Shown in pieces: positions 29,511 to 34,784 of a stretch of DNA of 34,784 nt. The DNA is from a virus, in the IMG/VR virus record IMGVR_UViG_3300046007_015485, positions 1 through 34,784 of that record; one strand, 5' to 3'. The notes beneath the pieces are model-generated. The model saw only the letters and a program-made list of their open reading frames with translations, did no database searches and was not told where the DNA came from. The position numbers and the translations under genes are program-made. Numbering within the stretch: position 1 is the stretch's first letter; every line of letters starts with the position of its first letter.

Positions 29511-30120
29511 CTAAGTAGAGGAAAATATATTAACTAGCTGATAATCAAGAAGATAATTTACATAGACGTATTTTAAAATAATTTGTAGGGGTGTGGAGTG
29601 GGGGTTATTCCAATGATCAAGGGGGGAGCGCACCCCATCCCGAAACCGAATCCGTCTACCGTGTACCCTCCGAACGGAAACGAGTTTTGAATTTAAAAAC
29701 TAACTAATTTTAGGATGAAATTGATATTAACTATTTAAAACTACGATAGGGGAGGGGAGGGGCTGGCAATTATTTAACTAATTACATAGCTCTACATTCC
29801 TACGGAAACAAGGCATTTCAAATGCTATTTAACATAATAATTATTATACACCATGTTTTGGCTGGCGACTTGTTACGTTTTAACTCTCTACTCCTCTCCT
29901 ATTTTAGTAACTATTTAGCTATTCATACTATTTAAATACTCTCATATGATATTTAAGAAATCCTTAGCTATAAAATATCGGCTCAAAACTGTATTTTTGG
30001 GTGTTTCTTCGGTGATTTTCGAGAGAAAAGGCCGTTTTTGGTGATTTAGGCTGTTGTTCGGCATCTGATATTTGCATTAATTATGCTTTAAAACAGCTAT
30101 TTTTAACTGAATTAGGCTTA
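29511..30120. other. Long non-coding, G-rich divergent intergenic region
   Basis: No credible gene in about 600 bp. Against the AT-rich background there are islands of G runs: 29588-29604 (runs of 4, 2 and 5 G), a hairpin GGGG-AGCGCA-CCCC (29623-29636) and GGGGAGGGGAGGGG followed by CTGG (29749-29766). Small palindromes GCATTT-C-AAATGC and ATAATAATTATTAT lie near 29810-29840. It separates a leftward from a rightward operon. Candidate origin, packaging or recombination site; nothing proves which. Confidence 0.45.
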
Positions 30121-30126
30121 TTTTCG

Positions 30127-30134
30127 TATTTTTG
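30127..30134 (+). promoter_or_regulatory. -7 element TATTTTTG of the HTH gene
   Basis: Matches TAnnTTTG. A transcript starting near 30141 would have a leader of about 70 nt before ATG 30211. No convincing -33 TTTG. Confidence 0.4.
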
Positions 30135-30210
30135 TGTCCATGTGTGGTTGAAATAGAAGTAACCACCGAAAGAAATCCACGAATAACTATAATAAAACAA
30201 ATTTAACAGA

Positions 30211-30537
30211 ATGCGTAAACACACTGATAAAGGCAAGAGAGGTTTTGTTTCAACTAGAAAGAATAAGGTATTCACTCATCTAATGGAGAAGCACAACATA
30301 AGCCTATACACGTTATCACTACGTTTCAACCTCTCTGAGCAAATGACATTAAAGCTAATTAATGATGTAATGACCTTACGAATGAAACATATAGTTATCA
30401 TGGCTGGTTTATTCAATATTAAGGCTTCTGTATTGTTTCAACTTCTCTACTGTAATTACACAACTATTCCTCCTCACATAGAAAAGGAAATAGAAGAGGA
30501 TGTTTTATCTCTCTCTAAAGAAATAGGTCTTATTTAG
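30211..30537 (+). CDS. HTH (XRE/Cro-like) regulator candidate
   Basis: 108 residues with a very basic start (MRKHTDKGKRGFVSTRKNKV). Then FTHLMEKHNISLYTLSLRFNLSEQMTLKLINDVMTLRMKHIVIMAGLFNI gives the five-helix spacing of a Cro/CI-type DNA-binding domain (helices 2-3 around LYTLSLRFNLSEQMTLKLIN). As the first gene of the rightward accessory operon, next to the long control region, it is the best visible candidate to bind the palindromic operator. No family match could be tested. Confidence 0.6.
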   Translation: MRKHTDKGKRGFVSTRKNKVFTHLMEKHNISLYTLSLRFNLSEQMTLKLINDVMTLRMKHIVIMAGLFNIKASVLFQLLYCNYTTIPPHIEKEIEEDVLSLSKEIGLI

Positions 30538-30627
30538 AATCTGTTTAAATTACTATATTTACTTACTTTGGCATGGTTTTATTTTATGTTACTCTGTATA
30601 GGTAGAGTTTAAATAGTTTTATTATTT

Positions 30628-30684
30628 AGGCAAATTATTATACCTCATTTTCAATGAGTTACAATAATTTTTGCCTTTTTTTTC
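30628..30684 (+). terminator. Rho-independent terminator after the HTH gene
   Basis: AGGCAAATTATT pairs with AATAATTTTTGCCT, with an inner CTCATT-TTC-AATGAG hairpin, followed by eight T. It isolates the HTH gene from the operon behind it. Confidence 0.75.
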
Positions 30685-30691
30685 ATTTTAT

Positions 30692-30719
30692 TGTAACCTT
30701 ATTAATCCGTTACCGTTAA
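30692..30719 (+). promoter_or_regulatory. ECF-like promoter TGTAAC-N16-CGTTAA (distal)
   Basis: Directly after the terminator. TGTAAC (30692-30697), 16 bp, CGTTAAAC. First of two tandem sites upstream of the lipoprotein gene. Confidence 0.55.
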
Positions 30720-30776
30720 ACATACCAACAAACAATAATTAGTTCTTTTAAATAAATAAAAAATATTTTAAATAAA

Positions 30777-30804
30777 CGTAACCTTTACAAATAACTAACG
30801 TATA
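30777..30804 (+). promoter_or_regulatory. ECF-like promoter CGTAAC-N16-CGTATA (proximal)
   Basis: CGTAAC (30777-30782), 16 bp, CGTATAAC. It is 21 bp before ATG 30826. Tandem with the site 85 bp upstream. Confidence 0.55.
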
Positions 30805-30825
30805 ACCTAACAAAACCTAGAAATC

Positions 30826-31032
30826 ATGAGAAATTCAAAAAAAATTTATTTAATTTATTCACTTTTATTATCTGTTGTTTTTTTTAGCTGCAAAGAAACT
30901 GCTAATTATGGAATACAAACATTAGAGCATGAAGGATGTGAATATGTTATTTATAAGGATGACACAAGAAGTGATGTATCAATGGTACACAAGCAAAATT
31001 GTAAATATTGTGAAGAAAGAAATAAAAAGTAG
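30826..31032 (+). CDS. Small lipoprotein
   Basis: 68 residues: MRNSKKIYLIYSLLLSVVFF then SCK, a lipoprotein signal with lipobox-like FFSC (Cys22 becomes the lipid-bearing residue). The mature part has EHEGCEYVIYKDD and MVHKQNCKYC, whose Cys may form disulfides. Phage lipoproteins can block receptors or injection against superinfection. Here that is only inference from the signal and early position. Leader CTAGAAATCATG is shared with later genes. Confidence 0.7.
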   Translation: MRNSKKIYLIYSLLLSVVFFSCKETANYGIQTLEHEGCEYVIYKDDTRSDVSMVHKQNCKYCEERNKK

Positions 31033-31054
31033 AAACAATCTAAAATTAAACATC

Positions 31055-31402
31055 ATGAAACCTAGAAAATCAATCATCGAAAAAATTAGAGCATCAGTAT
31101 TAAGACAAGAAATAAGCCACAGAGGAGGAGGAATTGAAATCAGCCTAGATACCTTCGGTTTTAAAGGCGAGAAGATGGCAGCCTACCAAAACTATCTAGG
31201 AGGAGGAATTTTAGGTCGCATCTGTGCTAATGATACAATAAGAAGACAAACCTTAAAAACTACTGAAGCGAAGGCAAAAAAGCTAGATAAAATAGCTGAG
31301 GAGTTAAAAAAGTACTTTCATAGCCTAACAAGGCATGAAGATGATGAATGGGAGGATGAAGAGTACGAAAGCAATCAAAACAAGCCAGTATCAGCATATT
31401 AA
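31055..31402 (+). CDS. Conserved phage hypothetical protein, 115 aa
   Basis: Starts at ATG 31055 (MKPRKSIIEKIRASVLRQEI); the longer frame overlaps the lipoprotein gene and is rejected. The segment FGFKGEKMAAYQNYLGGGIL is a recognisable conserved motif of small Bacteroidota phage proteins of unknown function. The C-terminus is acidic (RHEDDEWEDEEYES). Confidence 0.75.
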   Translation: MKPRKSIIEKIRASVLRQEISHRGGGIEISLDTFGFKGEKMAAYQNYLGGGILGRICANDTIRRQTLKTTEAKAKKLDKIAEELKKYFHSLTRHEDDEWEDEEYESNQNKPVSAY

Positions 31403-31409
31403 TATTTTT

Positions 31410-31437
31410 TGTAACCTTTATCAATTATTACCGTATA
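31410..31437 (+). promoter_or_regulatory. ECF-like promoter TGTAAC-N16-CGTATA
   Basis: Best match of the family: TGTAACCTTT at 31410, CGTATAAC at 31432, 24 bp before ATG 31461. Confidence 0.65.
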
Positions 31438-31460
31438 ACACCATATAAACACTAGAAATC

Positions 31461-31661
31461 ATGAATAGAAGAGTCCAAGCAAGCCATTTAGAAACAGGAG
31501 ATGTATTTTATCACTCAACAGAACCTGAGAAATTATACATAGTACAGAAGGTCGATTTTAGGTATGGTAAGGTAGTAACAAAGGAATACATTCATGGTGA
31601 GCCATTCGGTAAAAACGTATATTTTTTAAGAGGTGCAACATATTACTATAAAATTAACTAA
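31461..31661 (+). CDS. Hypothetical protein, 66 aa
   Basis: MNRRVQASHLETGDVFYHST, beta-rich and basic ('LETGDVFYxxTEPEKLYIVQKV' looks like a small SH3-type barrel). Starts in the shared leader CTAGAAATCATG. First of a row of very small genes. Unidentified. Confidence 0.65.
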   Translation: MNRRVQASHLETGDVFYHSTEPEKLYIVQKVDFRYGKVVTKEYIHGEPFGKNVYFLRGATYYYKIN

Positions 31662-31675
31662 AAAAGGAGGATATT

Positions 31676-31924
31676 ATGACAATCGAATATAAAATAATCA
31701 AAAGCGCAAAGCAATTACAAGAGCATTTAGAAGCGCATGGATACTCTGAGGTAGTTTTACTTCACAATGGAGTAAAAAGCACTAGAGACTTCTTTTTAGC
31801 AGATGGAAAGTTTCAAGAAGAGGATAGTTCATTCAATTTATGGTCTTATTCAAATTATGAGCTAACCAAAGTTTATGGTGAATACTTCGAAAAAAACAGT
31901 TTTTTAATAGCTAATTATAACTAA
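31676..31924 (+). CDS. Hypothetical protein, 82 aa
   Basis: MTIEYKIIKSAKQLQEHLEA, then a strand-rich C-terminal half (SNYELTKVYGEYFEKNSF). It has a strong Shine-Dalgarno AAGGAGG 6 bp before the ATG, exceptional in this window. Unidentified. Confidence 0.65.
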   Translation: MTIEYKIIKSAKQLQEHLEAHGYSEVVLLHNGVKSTRDFFLADGKFQEEDSSFNLWSYSNYELTKVYGEYFEKNSFLIANYN

Positions 31925-31935
31925 ACTCATTAATT

Positions 31936-32133
31936 ATGGCAAATTTGAAACAATACAGAGATGATGGGCATTCTGATGGTACAAAGTGTTATACAAGAAG
32001 CCAAGCGATAAAAGTCATAAAGTCTATACTTAAAGATGATGAAGACCTTTTAAGAGGTCGGAGCATCAATAAAATATCAGATGATGACATTTTAGAAATA
32101 GGATATAATTTTTATAGTATTTACAAAGTTTAA
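31936..32133 (+). CDS. Hypothetical protein, 65 aa
   Basis: MANLKQYRDDGHSDGTKCYT, helical and charged (AIKVIKSILKDDEDLLRGRS). Operon member of the small-gene cluster. Unidentified. Confidence 0.6.
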   Translation: MANLKQYRDDGHSDGTKCYTRSQAIKVIKSILKDDEDLLRGRSINKISDDDILEIGYNFYSIYKV

Positions 32134-32145
32134 ACCTTATCAATC

Positions 32146-32286
32146 ATGGCAAAGAAAAAAAAATGTGTAGTAATCCTACACGGCATAAGAAGAGAAATTA
32201 GTGCTGGTTCATTCGAAAGCATAAAAGAGGCTAAAGAATTTGTTAAAAATTGGGACAGACCATATACTATAAAAACGATTAACTAA
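32146..32286 (+). CDS. Small basic protein, 46 aa
   Basis: Short frame MAKKKKCVVILHGIRREISA then GSFESIKEAKEFVKNWDRPY, ending TIKTIN. It lies neatly between 32133 and 32302 in the same direction, after a purine/AT-rich leader ending ATCATG. Compact alpha/beta pattern. Unidentified. Confidence 0.55.
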   Translation: MAKKKKCVVILHGIRREISAGSFESIKEAKEFVKNWDRPYTIKTIN

Positions 32287-32301
32287 AGTAAGGAGGCAAT
32301 T

Positions 32302-32550
32302 ATGAAATCAGCAACACTAATTAAAAAACTAGAAAAATTCGGCATCCCTTATAATGTGGTGGATGTTAATGGATATAACAAAGATATTGAGTTCACTATT
32401 AATGATACTAATTTCAAGGCTGGCATCATAGAAGGCAAAGAAGAGGTACAGGATTTTTGCAGAGAGATATGCTATGATAAAGTAAGAGACGAGATGCAGA
32501 GACGATTTTTCCGAAATTTTAAAGAATTACTAAGATACGCATACGCATAA
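32302..32550 (+). CDS. Hypothetical protein, 82 aa
   Basis: MKSATLIKKLEKFGIPYNVV, beta strand middle (IEFTINDTNFKAGIIEG) and an Arg-rich helical end (DKVRDEMQRRFFRNFKELLR). Preceded by the second strong Shine-Dalgarno AAGGAGG of the cluster. Unidentified. Confidence 0.65.
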   Translation: MKSATLIKKLEKFGIPYNVVDVNGYNKDIEFTINDTNFKAGIIEGKEEVQDFCREICYDKVRDEMQRRFFRNFKELLRYAYA

Positions 32551-32585
32551 CTAACTAATTACTAACAATTTAATACCTAGAAATC

Positions 32586-32774
32586 ATGAAAACTCAAGAA
32601 AACTTAATAAACAGCAATACCTTTGTAGATGGAAATTATTCTTTTGAAAATGAATTTTCATTCGCTAGAAAAAATGTAAAGGATGGTAAGGTAAAATACA
32701 ATGATGGTACATTGGTAGACGTAAAAGACCACATAAAAAAGAACCACTACGAAAAAGTATATTTTAACTTCTAA
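32586..32774 (+). CDS. Hypothetical protein, 62 aa
   Basis: MKTQENLINSNTFVDGNYSF, polar with DGKVKYNDGTLVDVKDHIKK. Starts in the shared CTAGAAATCATG leader. Unidentified. Confidence 0.55.
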   Translation: MKTQENLINSNTFVDGNYSFENEFSFARKNVKDGKVKYNDGTLVDVKDHIKKNHYEKVYFNF

Positions 32775-32787
32775 AAAACTAGAAATC

Positions 32788-32877
32788 ATGAAAAAGCTAA
32801 TAACTGACGAAAGCATCCAAAGTATTTTACTTGCAACAGCAGCAATAGGAATTGTATGGTTTATTCTAACTTTGTAA
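32788..32877 (+). CDS. Tiny membrane protein, 29 aa
   Basis: MKKLITDESIQSILLATAAI then GIVWFILTL: one membrane helix. Preceded by the shared leader CTAGAAATCATG, which supports translation. Its stop TAA is embedded in the -35 box of the next promoter. Confidence 0.5.
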   Translation: MKKLITDESIQSILLATAAIGIVWFILTL

Positions 32878-32900
32878 CCTTTCTTAAAAACTGACGTATA
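32873..32900 (+). promoter_or_regulatory. ECF-like promoter TGTAAC-N16-CGTATA
   Basis: TGTAACCTTT at 32873 and CGTATAAA at 32895; 33 bp before ATG 32933. Confidence 0.6.
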
Positions 32901-32932
32901 AAACTAAATATTAATCATAAAAACAAGAAATC

Positions 32933-33484
32933 ATGGAAATCAAATCAACAGAAAAAAAAGCAACAGAGTTAAAAAAGGGAGACTTTATAACCGACATTAA
33001 TCCTAATACAAAAGGAGCATTCTTAGGAGTGGTAACAAGTAATGAAGGTGAAGAGCTAAATGTTAGCCTCTATACAGAAAAAGACTCCCCTTACTTTACA
33101 GAAGGGAAGATAAGTAAATTTGCTAAAGGAAATACCCTTTGGGATGTTCTAACTAAGGAAGAGGCTATCAAATTTATAGCTAAAAATAATCCTCTAGGCT
33201 TTACAGTTAGAAAGGATACATTAGAACCTATTACTGAAGGATACTCAGTGGCCGTATCTGAGACTCAAAACTCATTCGGGGATGAAGGTATCGAACGAGT
33301 GCTGGAAGTAGCTAAAAAAAGCTATATTGATGCAATAGGAGGATGGAAGGAAGGGGAGGACTACTACTTTGATGCTGTTATGGTAGTTCAAGATTTCAAT
33401 ACGGCAGCGGAGCTAGGTTATAGAAACAGACAAAAGGCGATATTTCACTTGGATGAGAAGAAAGAATTGGTCCTTGTTTATTAA
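32933..33484 (+). CDS. Hypothetical protein, 183 aa, two-part
   Basis: N-terminal part ATELKKGDFITDINPNTKGA looks like a small beta-barrel. The C-terminal part (~100-183) has PITEGYSVAVSETQNSFGDE, then IGGWKEGEDYYFDAVMVVQD and NRQKAIFHLDEKKEL, which looks like a conserved domain of Bacteroidota accessory proteins that I cannot name. Largest protein of the small-gene cluster. Shared leader with one change (CAAGAAATCATG). Confidence 0.7.
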   Translation: MEIKSTEKKATELKKGDFITDINPNTKGAFLGVVTSNEGEELNVSLYTEKDSPYFTEGKISKFAKGNTLWDVLTKEEAIKFIAKNNPLGFTVRKDTLEPITEGYSVAVSETQNSFGDEGIERVLEVAKKSYIDAIGGWKEGEDYYFDAVMVVQDFNTAAELGYRNRQKAIFHLDEKKELVLVY

Positions 33485-33495
33485 AGAAAGTTTTC

Positions 33496-33561
33496 ATGAT
33501 GGTTGGTTTTGGGGGAGGAGTTGAAATGACCTCCCCCATCTCTAAACTCTTAAAAATATAA
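33496..33561 (+). other. GC-rich hairpin inside a 21-codon reading frame
   Basis: GGGGGAGG / CCTCCCCC (33511-33518 with 33530-33537), 8 bp, 11-nt loop, no T-run. It lies inside a short frame ATG 33496 to TAA 33561 (MMVGFGGGVEMTSPISKLLK). It could be a leader peptide with attenuator, or a terminator without U-tract between two genes. Confidence 0.4.
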
Positions 33562-33565
33562 AATT

Positions 33566-33958
33566 ATGATATTACAACACGAAACACCGAAAATAGAAGT
33601 AGTTAAAATAGTCGATGGAGACTATAAAGCTATCGAAGTTAGACAAAACAGAGATGGAGTAGATATGAATGATGTTTTAACTGCTCTGTCGAAGTTTAAA
33701 GACCAGCAATTTCTTGGCGATGCTCTTTTAAATGACAATGTATCTATATGGGTAGGACACAAGCAATACTACCATCTAGTTGGAAATGTTACTTCTGCTA
33801 TGTACCTTCTACATAAGTCAAGTAAGATACCAGTCAACCTAACCGCTAAGGAGCGTTTCAATATAGCTGAGGTATTCAAGTTTTACGATGAGCAAATTGG
33901 ATTGGATAAGGAGCAGAACAGAGCCTTCACCAAATTAAAACTAATTTTAAACCAATAA
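33566..33958 (+). CDS. Hypothetical protein, 130 aa
   Basis: MILQHETPKIEVVKIVDGDY; helical C-terminal half (KERFNIAEVFKFYDEQIGLD, KEQNRAFTKLKLIL). No family recognised. Behind the GC-rich hairpin. Confidence 0.65.
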   Translation: MILQHETPKIEVVKIVDGDYKAIEVRQNRDGVDMNDVLTALSKFKDQQFLGDALLNDNVSIWVGHKQYYHLVGNVTSAMYLLHKSSKIPVNLTAKERFNIAEVFKFYDEQIGLDKEQNRAFTKLKLILNQ

Positions 33959-33963
33959 GCGAT

Positions 33964-34101
33964 ATGTACCAAGCTATTTTTAACCTACTTGTTGTTGTTA
34001 GTCTTATTCTCTCCCTTTTAGTTGGAGTAGTAGTATTTGTTTTCTTCCCTTTCTATATTGGAAGATTGTTCTTTGAAGAGTTTAAGAAAGTTAGTAAGTA
34101 A
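33964..34101 (+). CDS. Small membrane protein, 45 aa
   Basis: MYQAIFNLLVVVSLILSLLV then GVVVFVFFPFYIGRLFF: one long or two short membrane helices with a charged end (EEFKKVSK). It starts 5 bp after the previous stop. Its own stop lies in the inverted repeat at 34099. Confidence 0.55.
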   Translation: MYQAIFNLLVVVSLILSLLVGVVVFVFFPFYIGRLFFEEFKKVSK

Positions 34102-34140
34102 TTATTTGCAATAATTCTTGCGATTTATTGCAAATAATTA
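34099..34140. terminator. 16-bp perfect inverted repeat
   Basis: TAATTATTTGCAATAA / TTATTGCAAATAATTA with a 10-nt loop. It begins within the stop codon of the small membrane protein. Probably ends the accessory operon, though no T-run follows; it could also be an operator upstream of the small RNA promoter. Confidence 0.6.
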
Positions 34141-34162
34141 GCTTTACTATTTGAAAATTTAC

Positions 34163-34170
34163 TATATTTG
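34163..34170 (+). promoter_or_regulatory. -7 element TATATTTG of the small RNA
   Basis: Matches TAnnTTTG; predicted start near 34177. No reading frame follows, supporting a non-coding transcript. Confidence 0.55.
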
Positions 34171-34176
34171 TGTGCT

Positions 34177-34285
34177 GTATTGTCAGAGATACACTTCGCA
34201 AAAGGAAACTAAGATAGAAATATCTTTTTCATAAAGAAAATGCTGAATTGTGCCTCTGACCACAAACATCAGCATTTTTCTTTTA
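34177..34285 (+). ncRNA. Small structured RNA with possible pseudoknot and terminator
   Basis: About 109 nt between a TAnnTTTG promoter and a terminator. Seen: hairpin AAGATA-GAAA-TATCTT (34211-34226) with GNRA loop; terminator stem AAAATGCTGA/TCAGCATTTT (34237-34246 with 34269-34278), then T-rich TTCTTTT; inside it a second stem TTGTG/CACAA (34248-34252 with 34261-34265). The 8-nt apical loop CCTCTGAC is complementary over 7 nt to GTCAGAG at 34182-34188, so a pseudoknot can form. No reading frame, and resemblance to no RNA class I know. Likely a regulatory sRNA; the C-rich loop may also pair with targets. Confidence 0.65.
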
Positions 34286-34377
34286 TGTAAATTTCAAATC
34301 ACCAATTAAGGAACGCAATAGCCTTTTAAGAACCGCAAACTTTTGTAGCAATACATTTGGATCAGATAAATGTGCTT

Positions 34378-34488
34378 ATGAAACAAAACATAGGCGGATT
34401 GTTTGATTTTCTGGGGGACTTTTCTTTTTCTTTCTTACTTACAATTGTTTGTAGTTGTTACTTTCCTTCTTTCTTTTTCTTTAAATGA
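34378..34488 (+). CDS. Tiny membrane protein candidate, 36 aa
   Basis: MKQNIGGLFDFLGDFSFSFL then LTIVCSCYFPSFFFFK. Preceded by TACATTTG at 34352-34359 (TAnnTTTG) with a short leader. Extremely Phe-rich. It may be real, but the evidence is only the promoter and the open frame. Confidence 0.4.
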   Translation: MKQNIGGLFDFLGDFSFSFLLTIVCSCYFPSFFFFK

Positions 34489-34572
34489 TATAAAGGGAGT
34501 TGAAACAATAGATTAGTAGTAGGGGCTTTTGTGTATAAAAATTAGTAAATAGTTAAAATAAGTAACCAATAA

Positions 34573-34600
34573 TGTAACCTTACATGGGAAATAACGTAAA
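34573..34600 (+). promoter_or_regulatory. ECF-like promoter TGTAAC-N16-CGTAAA overlapping a start codon
   Basis: TGTAAC (34573-34578), 16 bp, CGTAAA (34595-34600). The ATG of the last gene is inside the spacer, which conflicts with this promoter serving that ATG. Confidence 0.45.
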
Positions 34601-34784
34601 AATATTCGTTCTTACTTGGGTATTTGGAACTAGAGTAGTTGAAATAAAACGCTCTCCTTCTATTCAGGTGATACAACTAAAAAAGAAGGAGTTGAAAAAC
34701 CAGCCTCAATACAAGAAAGGATTTTTTGAGGTTAGAACCTCTGAAGGATTAAAAGCTAAACCGATATTAAAAGAAATAAACTAA
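34584..34784 (+). CDS. Hypothetical protein, 66 aa
   Basis: MGNNVKIFVLTWVFGTRVVE then KKKELKNQPQYKKGFFEVRT. Compact and basic, with plausible amphipathic strands, ending at TAA on the last base of the window. The only ATG lies between -35 and -10 of an ECF-like promoter. So the mRNA must start further upstream, or a non-ATG start is used. Family unknown. Confidence 0.55.
   Translation: MGNNVKIFVLTWVFGTRVVEIKRSPSIQVIQLKKKELKNQPQYKKGFFEVRTSEGLKAKPILKEIN

Noticed and set aside
30081-30275. Minus-strand frame in the control region before the HTH gene
   Set aside because: Overlaps the promoter and the start of the HTH gene on the other strand; no gene-like features.
30532-30560. Possible fourth copy of the palindromic operator
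   Set aside because: Only the left arm ATTTAGAA is intact; the right arm differs too much and no TTTG lies 20 bp away.
1-34784. CRISPR arrays, insertion sequences, integrase or attachment sites
   Set aside because: No regularly spaced repeats, no transposase- or integrase-like protein and no long direct repeats were seen.

Overview
The window reads as part of a tailed bacteriophage (or prophage) genome whose host is a member of the Bacteroidota, most likely a Flavobacterium-like species. The DNA is AT-rich and most starts lack a Shine-Dalgarno sequence. Several promoters carry the Bacteroidota -7 element TAnnTTTG. Fibre proteins have the flavobacterial 'KWT...GVGTALP' style, and there are portal, holin, endolysin, DnaA-domain, primase-helicase and SSB-like genes. 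The terminase and major capsid genes are not visible here. Assignment to a host genus is inference.

Layout. 1-585: start of a large structural protein, running off the left edge (minus). 641-5550: a minus-strand operon with a complete phage GroEL, a GroES, an unusual 277-residue protein that looks like three GroES modules in tandem, a RusA-like resolvase and small conserved proteins. 5583-7393: exported NlpC/P60-like peptidase and a replication initiator with a Phg_2220_C-type end (minus). 7394-7783: divergent control region with a structured leader, a palindromic operator and promoters. 7784-12324 (plus): early/replication genes including an SSB-like protein and an SMC/RecF-like ATPase. 12299-20353 (minus): SPFH protein, metallophosphoesterase, lysis cassette (M15 endolysin, holin), fibre proteins, a head/tail protein and the portal. 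20402-20497: second divergent control region. 20498-24921 (plus): DnaA-domain protein, YopX, fused dNTP pyrophosphohydrolase/HAD nucleotidase, primase-helicase. 24935-29386 (minus): accessory genes, a tRNA-Leu-like gene and a structured non-coding block. 29387-30210: non-coding, G-rich divergent region. 30211-34784 (plus): small early/accessory genes led by an HTH protein, plus a probable small RNA.

Regulation is the most striking part. At least ten sites of the form TGTAAC-N16-CGTNNA (ECF-sigma-like spacing and sequence) sit upstream of operons on both strands, plus weaker ones. Separately, a near-perfect palindrome ATTTAGAA-N3-TTCTAAAT occurs at three loci (left structural gene, replication operon, portal/DnaA divergence), always next to a TAnnTTTG or TTTG element. 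Together these suggest two regulons: one read by an alternative (ECF-type) sigma, the other by the housekeeping sigma under an operator. No sigma factor gene is in the window, so who reads the first class is open.

All functional names rest on motifs read by eye; no database search was possible. Where a start codon was changed from the longest frame, the reason is stated in the entry.
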